A stretch of DNA of 5,723 nt, taken from contig SLFF01000105.1 in NCBI GenBank assembly GCA_007124395.1, forward strand, positions 1 to 5,723, written 5' to 3'. Below are positions 1-5,723 of the stretch, piece by piece; the first letter of the stretch is position 1, and each line of letters starts with the position of its first letter. A program made the translations under genes and the position numbers. This stretch comes from Thermomicrobiaceae bacterium (GTDB taxonomy: Bacteria > Chloroflexota > Chloroflexia > Thermomicrobiales > Thermomicrobiaceae). A model generated the notes under the pieces. That model ran no database searches, was not told where the DNA came from, and saw only the letters and a program-made list of their open reading frames with translations.

Positions 1-879
1 CTGGCCGAGCCGGATTCGAGCCTGCACTACTACGGGATCGGGTCTCCGGAGACGACCGCCGCGATGAAGGGGTGCGACGACGCGCTGGCGCACATCCTCG
101 ATGCGATGGATCGCCGCGGTATCCGGGATCAGTTCGACATCATTCACCTCTCTGATCATGGACACTCGACGGTTGTGGCTCGTCGCACGCTGGCCGAGCA
201 TCTCGATCGGGCGCAGCAGTCTGTGCCAGATCTTCCCCCGTTGCTGACGGCGTCTGACTACATCTATCCCGATCCTGCGCACGGAGAGCCATCGCCGGCG
301 GCGCTCTCCCGGCTGATCGGCTGGCTTCAGGAGCAGCCATGGACTGGCGCAATTCTGGCCCGCGATGACATCGCGACATCGAACCCCGGTGTGTTGCCGC
401 TGAGTGCCGCGTGGGGCCAGTCCGCCTATGAGCGGGTTCCGCTGCTGGCGGTCAGCCCGGCCTGGAGCGATGCGCCCAACGACTTCGGGGTTCCCGGCAC
501 CGTGGCCGCCATGACCGAGCACGCCGCGCTGCGATCGACACACGGGTCGGCATCGCCCTACGAACTCCACGCCATGGCATCGTTCACCGGTCCGGATTTC
601 GCAGAGGGCAAGGTGAGTGATCTTCCGGCCGGAGCGATCGACATCGCCCCGACGGTGCTTTCACTGATCGGCGAGCCGGTTCCCGAGTGGATGCAGGGCC
701 GGTTGCTGCACGAAACGCTCAGACAATCAGAGGGAGAGCCGGGCGAGGCTTCGATCGAGCAGATCGGGCCCGCACAGATCGGGGACAACGGGTTTTCCCC
801 TGTGGCGCATCTTCACCGGGTGGGCGACCAGCGCTACCTGCACCTGATCGAAAATGGGCACGATCAGGGGTTCCAATAG
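1..879 (+). CDS. Alkaline phosphatase superfamily protein, nucleotide pyrophosphatase/phosphodiesterase (NPP)-like, 5'-truncated by the window
   Basis: The reading frame is open from base 1 and stops with TAG at 877-879, so 292 C-terminal residues are visible and the start lies upstream. The methionine at 64 is internal, because conserved residues lie before it. Counting from base 1, Asp5 and His9 (EPDSSLH) match the Asp-x3-His metal-binding pair of NPP enzymes. Asp52-His53 in LSDHGHS is the second Asp-His pair. His181 in THGSASPYELH, followed by FTGPDF, is the distal His ligand before the family's GPxF motif. The C-terminal DIAPTVLSLIGEPVPEWMQG is the usual 'APTvl.llG.p.p..m.G' ending. The Thr nucleophile and first Asp should lie before the window. 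Such enzymes hydrolyse phosphomonoesters or diesters with two metal ions; the substrate here cannot be told. No link in function to the downstream genes is visible beyond shared orientation. Confidence 0.88.
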   Translation: MAEPDSSLHYYGIGSPETTAAMKGCDDALAHILDAMDRRGIRDQFDIIHLSDHGHSTVVARRTLAEHLDRAQQSVPDLPPLLTASDYIYPDPAHGEPSPAALSRLIGWLQEQPWTGAILARDDIATSNPGVLPLSAAWGQSAYERVPLLAVSPAWSDAPNDFGVPGTVAAMTEHAALRSTHGSASPYELHAMASFTGPDFAEGKVSDLPAGAIDIAPTVLSLIGEPVPEWMQGRLLHETLRQSEGEPGEASIEQIGPAQIGDNGFSPVAHLHRVGDQRYLHLIENGHDQGFQ

Positions 880-915
880 CCCTATTGAAGGTTAGATTTC
901 TGCGTCGCTCTCTCT

Positions 916-976
916 GCGGCGGGTGGTTCGCTTCTGCTATCGTTGAGGTAGTTATGTTGGTTGAACGACCCGCCGC
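916..976. repeat. GC-rich inverted repeat with 33-base loop (operator, attenuator or terminator)
   Basis: The left arm at 916-929 (gcggcgggtggttc) and right arm at 963-976 (gaacgacccgccgc) are complementary at 13 of 14 positions, including an unbroken 9-base block (916-924 with 968-976). The 33-base loop has no obvious secondary pairing. The sequence after the right arm is ggtcttta, only weakly T-rich, so it is not a classic intrinsic terminator. The right arm overlaps the possible -35 element of the downstream gene, which would suit an operator. Its existence is directly visible; its role is inferred. Confidence 0.6.
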
Positions 977-988
977 GGTCTTTACATT
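961..988 (+). promoter_or_regulatory. Possible promoter of the sigma-like membrane protein gene
   Basis: TTGAAC at 961-966 and TACATT at 983-988 each match four of six positions of the housekeeping -35 and -10 hexamers, with a 16-base spacer. A start of transcription would fall around 995, only a few bases before the ATG at 1001, implying a nearly leaderless message. The only Shine-Dalgarno-like stretch is a weak AGAG at 989-992, eight bases before the ATG. In this GC-rich background the T/A-rich patch stands out, but the match is modest and promoter rules in this organism are unknown. Confidence 0.3.
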
Positions 989-1000
989 AGAGTAGAGCGA

Positions 1001-3487
1001 ATGAGTCGATCCAGGCGTTTTTTTCAACCCGACGATGAGCGGTCTCACTACGGACCGAGCGATGAGATGCTGGCTGTCGACGCGGCGACGGAGATGCGTT
1101 CTCTGACGCTGTTGTACGAGCGCTGGGCTGATCGTCTCTATCGCTATTTCCTGCTCTCCACCGCTGATCCAGCGACAGCCGACCGCATGATGCAGGAACT
1201 CCTCATCCAGCTCCCAGACGATCTCCAGCGATTCGCGAGTTCAGAGAAATCGTTTGGTGGCTGGCTGCTGGGCAAGGCATCCGAAGTCTTCTGGCGTGAA
1301 TTTTCGGTACCAAGCCGAATGTATCGCCGCGTTTCCCGATACCTGCCGTCTCGCAAGACTTCTGACGAGCCCGAAGACTCGGCGTCGCTACACCAGAGCC
1401 AGGCTCCTGAGGTTGGCGGTTTCGATGAAATCGCCCCGGCGCTGGCTCGGCTCACCCCGGATCGCCGGGAAGTGCTCGGTATTCAGTTCGGCGCGAGCCT
1501 GAAAACGGCGTCAGCGGCCGAGGCGTTGAGGCTGCCGGCCTCGCTCATGTCCTCGCATGTGCAATGGGGTCTTCAGGCGCTGGCGGACGAGCTCGAAGCG
1601 ACGAACAATCGGCGATTTCAGGAGGACTTCGAGCGCGTCGCTGGTGGCCAGGTTCTGACCAGCGCGCAGCGGCAGAAACACTTCACGATCATCCACGGCC
1701 TGTTTACCGGTGACGTCAGTGTCCAGTCCTCGGAGCCGGAACGCGCGCCGATCTTCGAGATCGGTGCCCTTGTCGGTGTGGTGTTGCTGGGCCTGCTTGG
1801 CATCTGGATCTGGAGCCTGATTACCTCTGGAGATCCGCAGGATCGTGAACTCGCGGCCACGATTGAAACTGTTGCCGACGATGACTCCGAACCAACGCCA
1901 ACTGCCGAACCGGAGCCAACGCCGACCATCGAACCAGAACCAACCGAAGAGCCTGAGACGATGCTGGCCGATGAGGCGGACGGGGGGACGTGTTTCGCGG
2001 CCGATGGCAAGGCTCACTTCGACCGTTTCGTCGGACGATTCAACGACGGACATATGGATCGACTGAGCGAGATGCTTCCTGAAGCTGGGGCTGCTGATGG
2101 TTCAATGAATCAGCCGATGGATGATGATTCTGACGTGTTCATTCATGGTGGAGAGCTGGTCGATCAGGCAGATCTCGCCGACTTCTTCGCCGAACGCTAC
2201 GAAGCGGGGGAGCGATGGGATGTCCTGGACGCCTATCCGGCCGAGCACTATCGCAACTGGAATCAGGCAGCACCGCTGGAGATGTATCAGGACTGGAAGC
2301 GAGACAATCCGCATCTGAGCATGATCATCGTCGCCGGCATGGACGTTTCCGGTGAAGGCGATGATCGGCAACTCCTGCAGGGCCGCGTCACCGTCGATTG
2401 TGATGAAGAGACGGTAATCGGCTGGGATCTTCAGCCGCATGGTGGGCAGAATTCTCACTCTGTTAGCGTCGATGAGTTCCTGTCACTGAGTGATTCCCTG
2501 GAGCCTAACCAGACTCGGCGGGTGAGCGCAATCGTCCAGGCAGAAGATCGAGTTGACGGTGGAGCCCTCAGCGCCTGGGAGATAGTCTGGATCGAAGCAC
2601 GGGATGAAGACGACCGTGAACTTCAGCGGATCGAAATTAATACGCTGGATGGCGCTCCACAGATTGTCTATATCCAGAATGGGTCCCGGTGGTCGCTAAA
2701 TCAGCGCGGCTGGATGATTTACGGCGGGGAGGGTGAATCGCCACCGTTCTCCGACGAGGTATCGCTTCCGACGTCGTGGCTGCCCGAGATCGCAGCAATG
2801 CTCGAAGAAGAGGAGCAGAACGCGAACCTCTCCGGGAGCCGGCAGATCAGTCGCGACTACAGTTTCACAAGCTCCGGTGGGTCTGAACGATTTCTGAGGA
2901 TCGACATCGCGGATGGTGCTGTCGACACCGTCCAGGTGCGGGAGTACAGCGCCAATGGGTCGCGGGTGCGCCCTGAGCTCTGGGTAAGTGAAGTTCTCTG
3001 GAGCGAAAACCTGGATCCGGTACAGTTCGAGGTCGCTGCCGAGCCGGACTATCCGGCCCTGGTGGTCGATGCTCCGCGCTTCGAAGTACCGATCTGGGAT
3101 GCCCCGGAACTCGCGTATCACGGCGTCATTCCGGGGTTCGATCAGACCGAAGAGTCCTACCAGATCAGCTGGAATGATGTTCGGATGGATCTTACGGTTC
3201 GACCGTCCCGCGGTGGACTTGATGTGCGGAGCATCCCGCCGACTCTGGATGAATCCTGGACGACCGCCGCTGCAGAGTATGACTGGGGCACGCTCGTCTG
3301 GGCACACAGGCAATTTGCCGGCTACCCAACCGAGGGGCTCTGGGACGATGGTCGATACCTCTTCGAGCTCGTCGTCGATCGCGAGCAAATGTCGCCTGAT
3401 GACGACTGGAACCTCCGGGAGCTGGTCAAACTGGCGAATGTGCTGGGTCCCGTAGAGCTCCAGGACCTGGAACAGGAAACACCGTAG
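1001..3487 (+). CDS. Membrane-tethered sigma-70-like (ECF-type) protein with large extracytoplasmic domain
   Basis: I recognise the N-terminus but not the whole protein (828 residues). Residues about 31-104 resemble ECF sigma region 2 (LLYERWADRLYRYFLLS, then GGWLLGKASEVFWREF, the usual 'f..WL..ia.n..' helix). Residues about 143-200 resemble region 4 (PALARLTPDRREVLGIQFG and a degenerate helix-turn-helix). One hydrophobic helix spans about 252-276, followed by an acidic Pro/Glu/Thr linker (297-319) and an outer part from 331. Residues about 331-470 look NTF2/SnoaL-like (FDRFVGRFNDGHMDRLSEML at the start, GRVTVDC as a late strand). Beyond that lie an unrecognised region with VDEFL (490-494) and GSRW (561-564) and a C-terminal block with LTVRPSRG (731-738) and LWDDGRY (780-786). 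Cys331 and Cys467 are the only cysteines. The expected topology is N-terminus inside, C-terminus outside. The outer part is paralogous to the next gene. ATG at 1001 gives the full sigma-like start with a weak AGAG upstream. A function as a signalling or anti-sigma-like adaptor is inference. Confidence 0.8.
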   Translation: MSRSRRFFQPDDERSHYGPSDEMLAVDAATEMRSLTLLYERWADRLYRYFLLSTADPATADRMMQELLIQLPDDLQRFASSEKSFGGWLLGKASEVFWREFSVPSRMYRRVSRYLPSRKTSDEPEDSASLHQSQAPEVGGFDEIAPALARLTPDRREVLGIQFGASLKTASAAEALRLPASLMSSHVQWGLQALADELEATNNRRFQEDFERVAGGQVLTSAQRQKHFTIIHGLFTGDVSVQSSEPERAPIFEIGALVGVVLLGLLGIWIWSLITSGDPQDRELAATIETVADDDSEPTPTAEPEPTPTIEPEPTEEPETMLADEADGGTCFAADGKAHFDRFVGRFNDGHMDRLSEMLPEAGAADGSMNQPMDDDSDVFIHGGELVDQADLADFFAERYEAGERWDVLDAYPAEHYRNWNQAAPLEMYQDWKRDNPHLSMIIVAGMDVSGEGDDRQLLQGRVTVDCDEETVIGWDLQPHGGQNSHSVSVDEFLSLSDSLEPNQTRRVSAIVQAEDRVDGGALSAWEIVWIEARDEDDRELQRIEINTLDGAPQIVYIQNGSRWSLNQRGWMIYGGEGESPPFSDEVSLPTSWLPEIAAMLEEEEQNANLSGSRQISRDYSFTSSGGSERFLRIDIADGAVDTVQVREYSANGSRVRPELWVSEVLWSENLDPVQFEVAAEPDYPALVVDAPRFEVPIWDAPELAYHGVIPGFDQTEESYQISWNDVRMDLTVRPSRGGLDVRSIPPTLDESWTTAAAEYDWGTLVWAHRQFAGYPTEGLWDDGRYLFELVVDREQMSPDDDWNLRELVKLANVLGPVELQDLEQETP
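1889..1957 (+). repeat. Imperfect in-frame repeat encoding the Pro/Glu/Thr linker
   Basis: Codons 297-319 of the sigma-like gene encode a run of EPTPT / EPEPT units built from variants of gaaccaacgcc and gagccaacgccg. The purpose is most likely a flexible, extended spacer lifting the outer domain away from the membrane or through the cell wall. A shorter equivalent (PTPEPEETP) follows the anchor of the paralogue at about 3697-3732. Repeats of this type often change length between strains by slippage; that is general knowledge, not seen here. Confidence 0.6.
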
Positions 3488-3494
3488 TCTGACA

Positions 3495-3509
3495 CCTGGG
3501 TAGCCCGGG
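3495..3509 (+). other. Short stem-loop in the gap between the two paralogues
   Basis: CCTGGG, loop TAG, CCCGGG form a six-pair stem (one G-T wobble) seven bases after the stop of the sigma-like gene. No T-run follows (aattgaacc), so it is not a standard intrinsic terminator. It could stabilise the upstream message end or weaken read-through into the next gene. The two genes lie 56 to 71 bases apart, depending on the downstream start, in the same direction, and I see no convincing promoter in the gap, so co-transcription is the simplest reading. Confidence 0.3.
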
Positions 3510-3543
3510 AATTGAACCAATCAGGCCGCAAATCAGATATTCG

Positions 3544-5253
3544 TTGATCGGGTTGATCATGACTGCAGGACGTCGTCGCATCCGGGACCTGGTCGCTGCC
3601 GCTCTCTTTGTCGGGTTGCTGGCACTTCTCTTCTGGCCATCGGGATCTGATGATCCCGATTCCGAGGCTGCACCGGATGGTGTGGCGGAGGTCGAGGAAC
3701 CCACTCCGGAACCCGAGGAGACACCGATTCCTCGACGGGAGCTCTCCTGTGAAGATGGCGGCGCTGTTCGGGTACTGAACGCGTTCGTGGCCGCAGTCAA
3801 CTCCTCTGATCGCGAAACACTCGAAGCAATGTTGCCTCAGCAGGGGGCAGAGACACCGATCACTCGCTCCTATTCAGGGATGAACCAGTCCCAGTTGCAC
3901 TCCTTTCGAATCCACGAGAGCGGCGCGATGACTGATCCTGCTGAGGTGGTTGATTACCTTGAGTACCGGGTCAATGAGGTCGGTGAGCGCTGGCGTATGG
4001 ATGACGTCGATGTCCAGCGCCTCGGCCGGAGTCTGAGCGAGAATGGCGATGAACTGGATCGGATGACGGTCGGGTTCCATCGGTACTCAGACGACAACCC
4101 CTCGCACGATATCTACGGGGAGATCGTCCTCAATTGCTATCAGCAACAGGTGCTACTGGTGGATCTGGAGAGCGATGAGCCGGACCTCGCGTTGCCGATC
4201 CCGGTCGATGAGTTTCTGGGCGCGGTTGGGCCATACGGAACAGGTGAGATGCGGGATCTCCGGATGATCGTCTCCACGGATCTGCGGGAGGATACCGGGC
4301 GTCCGCTGACCTGGGATATCCGGCGGCTGGAAGCGAATTCGATGTCCGGGAGCTATGTAGAGTCGGTGCAGGTCGACACGATGAACGGCACCCGGATCGT
4401 CGACTATGTCTACGACGGGTCCCGCTGGTATCTCGATCACCGTGGCTGGCAGGAAGTCGGCGATCTGACCGGCTGGAGCGTGTTGTCCCTGGAGATCATG
4501 GTGACGCGCGAGGAGCCTTCGATCACGGCAACCATCATCCGGGACAACATCGACGACATCCCCGACGAAGGCACCGTGGTGCTGACGGGCGAATTCGAGG
4601 TTCGGGATGAGCTTCGTGAGGCGGCGGCGCTCGTTCCACTGGCCGAAGCGGTCGACGGAGTGGTCGAGGTAAAAGTGGTGGATGGCAATGTCGTGCGCAG
4701 TAACTATCGGCTGGTCGATCGCCAGCTCGGGGTGCATTCCAGCGTGCCGGAGATTCGCTGGCTGCATATCCATCGTCTCGATCGCTACGATCCGGCCGCA
4801 TTCAACCGTCCACCGGGTTTCAGCCCCGATGCGGTGCAGTTCGAGATGCCGGAATCGCTGGAGGGTGATCTCGAGTTCATTGAACGTATTGACCATGAAG
4901 ACGGCATCGGTGAGCGCTTCGAGCTGGCATGGGGCGATGGTCTGTTGGAGCTAACGGTTCGGCCTTCTCGAGGTCAGTCGCACGATCAGTCTCGCGGGGA
5001 CGACTGGCCGATGTCGTGGGAACTGGAGCGCATGCTGGTCAGCGGGACTCCGGTCATTCTGGGTGGCGCGGACTACGGGGCATTCCCCGAAGCGGCCCTC
5101 TGGGATACGCGCCGGTACCGCTATGAGATCAGTGTCGATCCGGAGAGCAATCAGCGTCCGACGGGCTGGGAGATAGCCGACGTGATGGATATCGCCCGCC
5201 TCTTCATCGAGGCCGAGCCAAGTCAGGGTGGCTGGCGCTGGATCGGACCATGA
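3544..5253 (+). CDS. Membrane-anchored extracytoplasmic protein, paralogue of the outer part of the sigma-like protein
   Basis: I do not recognise a named family. From the TTG at 3544 it has 569 residues; the ATG at 3559 (564 residues, MTAGRRRIRD) is an equally good or better start because it directly gives a basic N-terminus before the hydrophobic segment (about 15-31 in TTG numbering). No clear Shine-Dalgarno decides between them. There is no lipobox cysteine, so it is probably an uncleaved anchor. A Pro/Glu/Thr linker follows, then an NTF2/SnoaL-like stretch (VRVLNAFVAAVNSSDRETLE, about 74-93), VDEFL (221-225), GSRW (292-295), LTVRPSRG (470-477) and LWDTRRY (519-525). Each has a counterpart in the same order in the upstream protein. 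Cys69 and Cys198 are its only cysteines and match that protein's pair. The sigma module is absent. The simplest origin is tandem duplication followed by gain or loss of the N-terminal module. Ligand or partner unknown; an outer sensor or a competitor or partner of the upstream protein is inference. Confidence 0.85.
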   Translation: MIGLIMTAGRRRIRDLVAAALFVGLLALLFWPSGSDDPDSEAAPDGVAEVEEPTPEPEETPIPRRELSCEDGGAVRVLNAFVAAVNSSDRETLEAMLPQQGAETPITRSYSGMNQSQLHSFRIHESGAMTDPAEVVDYLEYRVNEVGERWRMDDVDVQRLGRSLSENGDELDRMTVGFHRYSDDNPSHDIYGEIVLNCYQQQVLLVDLESDEPDLALPIPVDEFLGAVGPYGTGEMRDLRMIVSTDLREDTGRPLTWDIRRLEANSMSGSYVESVQVDTMNGTRIVDYVYDGSRWYLDHRGWQEVGDLTGWSVLSLEIMVTREEPSITATIIRDNIDDIPDEGTVVLTGEFEVRDELREAAALVPLAEAVDGVVEVKVVDGNVVRSNYRLVDRQLGVHSSVPEIRWLHIHRLDRYDPAAFNRPPGFSPDAVQFEMPESLEGDLEFIERIDHEDGIGERFELAWGDGLLELTVRPSRGQSHDQSRGDDWPMSWELERMLVSGTPVILGGADYGAFPEAALWDTRRYRYEISVDPESNQRPTGWEIADVMDIARLFIEAEPSQGGWRWIGP

Positions 5254-5265
5254 TCTGGAAGCTGG

Positions 5266-5703
5266 CTAGTATCGCTCCAGGGTGGTGACAGCCGGAATCC
5301 GGTTCATCATCCAGATACCCAGCGGCAGCAGGATGAGCGTGGCAGTTGTAAACCAGGCGATGATCACCCAGAAGAACGAGAACCACCACCCAATTGCCAG
5401 GAAGTAGATTGCCCGAATAATGAATGGTCTTTGCTGCCGGCTGACTTGCTGGATGACGGTCGCCGTGCCCTGCGTGGCCACAACGTAGTCACGGGTTGGC
5501 TGTCGCAGCGAGGCGATCAACGGCACCCGATGCAACATTGCCAGGCCGATCGGCATGGTGATGATCAATACGATGAGAGCCCAGGCGATCAGAATCCAGA
5601 ACAGCGACAGCCAGGACCCCACGAAGATGAACCAGATCGCCGAGATCAGGCACCCGGGCTGGCTTCGATCGATAACGAGCGGACCCTGATTTCCGGCGCT
5701 CAT
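5266..5703 (-). CDS. YccF-like small integral membrane protein with two tandem repeats
   Basis: The 145-residue product has a short polar N-terminus followed by two copies of a hydrophobic module. Residues 21-67 (SAIWFIFVGSWLSLFWILIA...) and 97-143 (RAIYFLAIGWWFSFFWVIIA...) align without gaps with 18 of 47 identical. Shared residues include G29/G105, W31/W107, FW 35-36/111-112, the AW pair at 40-41/116-117, P51/P127, G53/G129 and the R-x-P at 59-61/135-137. The two-module plan, the W-F-x-x-x-G-x-W start and the P-x-G turn match the YccF (DUF307) family, whose E. coli member is of similar length; the ends of the modules are less typical, so I give no gene symbol. Function in that family is not established. 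Each module probably forms a membrane hairpin. A clear ribosome site precedes the ATG. It converges on the preceding gene with a 12-base gap and is probably transcribed separately. Confidence 0.75.
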   Translation of the reverse strand: MSAGNQGPLVIDRSQPGCLISAIWFIFVGSWLSLFWILIAWALIVLIITMPIGLAMLHRVPLIASLRQPTRDYVVATQGTATVIQQVSRQQRPFIIRAIYFLAIGWWFSFFWVIIAWFTTATLILLPLGIWMMNRIPAVTTLERY

Positions 5704-5710
5704 GGTTAGG

Positions 5711-5715
5711 CTCCT
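5711..5715 (-). promoter_or_regulatory. Ribosome binding site of the YccF-like gene
   Basis: Read on the minus strand, AGGAG lies seven bases before the ATG at 5703-5701. It is the best Shine-Dalgarno match in the window and fixes the start of this gene. The promoter must lie at or beyond the window edge. Confidence 0.75.
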
Positions 5716-5723
5716 GTATCTCC

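Larger units (their letters stand above)
880..1000. other. Intergenic gap between the phosphodiesterase and the sigma-like gene
   Basis: This 121-base stretch is less GC-rich at both ends than the flanking genes and I see no small reading frame with a convincing ribosome site in it. It holds a GC-rich inverted repeat and a candidate promoter, each described separately. The gap is long enough to separate two transcription units, so the sigma-like gene may have its own promoter. Confidence 0.7.

Noticed and set aside
871..890. Small hairpin caatag/ctattg over the stop codon of the phosphodiesterase gene
   Set aside because: The stem is AT-rich with a two-base loop (four if the end pair opens) and no T-run follows, so it is unlikely to terminate transcription.
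2696..3520. Long open frame (274 codons) on the minus strand opposite the sigma-like gene
   Set aside because: The plus-strand frame here is supported by residue-level similarity to the paralogous gene; the antisense frame has no recognisable motif, is rich in Arg/Pro and is a common by-product of codon bias in GC-rich genes.
3512..3543. Possible promoter (TTGAAC ... AGATAT/TATTCG) ahead of the second paralogue
   Set aside because: The -35 is fair but no -10 at proper spacing matches more than two positions; the better TATTCG needs a 20-base spacer.
3544..3558. Direct repeat ttgatc-ggg-ttgatc at the start of the second paralogue as a regulatory site
   Set aside because: Six-base repeats of GATC-containing words are expected by chance in a sequence this rich in GATC.
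4153..4896. Open frame of 247 codons on the minus strand opposite the second paralogue
   Set aside because: Same reasoning: the plus strand carries the conserved domain, while the antisense product is His/Arg/Pro-rich without structure that I can recognise.
5255..5280. Bulged hairpin (ctggaagc / gctccag) in the convergent gene junction as a bidirectional terminator
   Set aside because: Only seven pairs with a bulge and no T-run on either strand; mostly inside the YccF-like coding end.

Overview
The window is a GC-rich (high fifties percent by eye) bacterial chromosomal segment with four protein-coding genes, densely packed and without any RNA gene, insertion sequence or CRISPR array that I can see. 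The proline/glutamate/threonine linkers after single membrane anchors, together with the codon use, are what I would expect from a Chloroflexota-type (Thermomicrobia-like) bacterium. That taxonomic guess is an inference from style and is weak.

Layout. (1) 1-879, plus strand: the 3' part of a nucleotide pyrophosphatase/phosphodiesterase-like member of the alkaline phosphatase superfamily, with five of the usual metal ligands visible. (2) 880-1000: a 121-base gap with a GC-rich inverted repeat (916-929 / 963-976) and a possible promoter just before the next start. (3) 1001-3487, plus strand: an unusual 828-residue protein with an ECF-sigma-like N-terminus (regions 2 and 4), one transmembrane helix, an acidic Pro/Glu/Thr linker and a roughly 500-residue extracytoplasmic part that begins with a likely NTF2/SnoaL-like domain. 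(4) 3544 (or 3559)-5253, plus strand: a paralogue of the same extracytoplasmic part, carried on a short N-terminal membrane anchor with no sigma module. (5) 5266-5703, minus strand: a small YccF-like membrane protein made of two tandem repeats, converging on the previous gene with only 12 bases between them.

The part worth attention is the central pair. The two proteins share a collinear outer region with long ungapped stretches (84 residues with about 31% identity, and 96 residues with about 26% identity). Each protein has exactly two cysteines, and these fall at equivalent positions. The two differ completely on the cytoplasmic side: one has a sigma-factor-like module whose region 4 recognition helix has lost its basic residues, the other has almost nothing. 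I infer a membrane-spanning sensor or regulator pair in which the sigma-like domain binds a partner (RNA polymerase or an anti-sigma protein) at the membrane rather than acting as a normal free sigma factor. No function has been demonstrated and nothing in the window names the signal.
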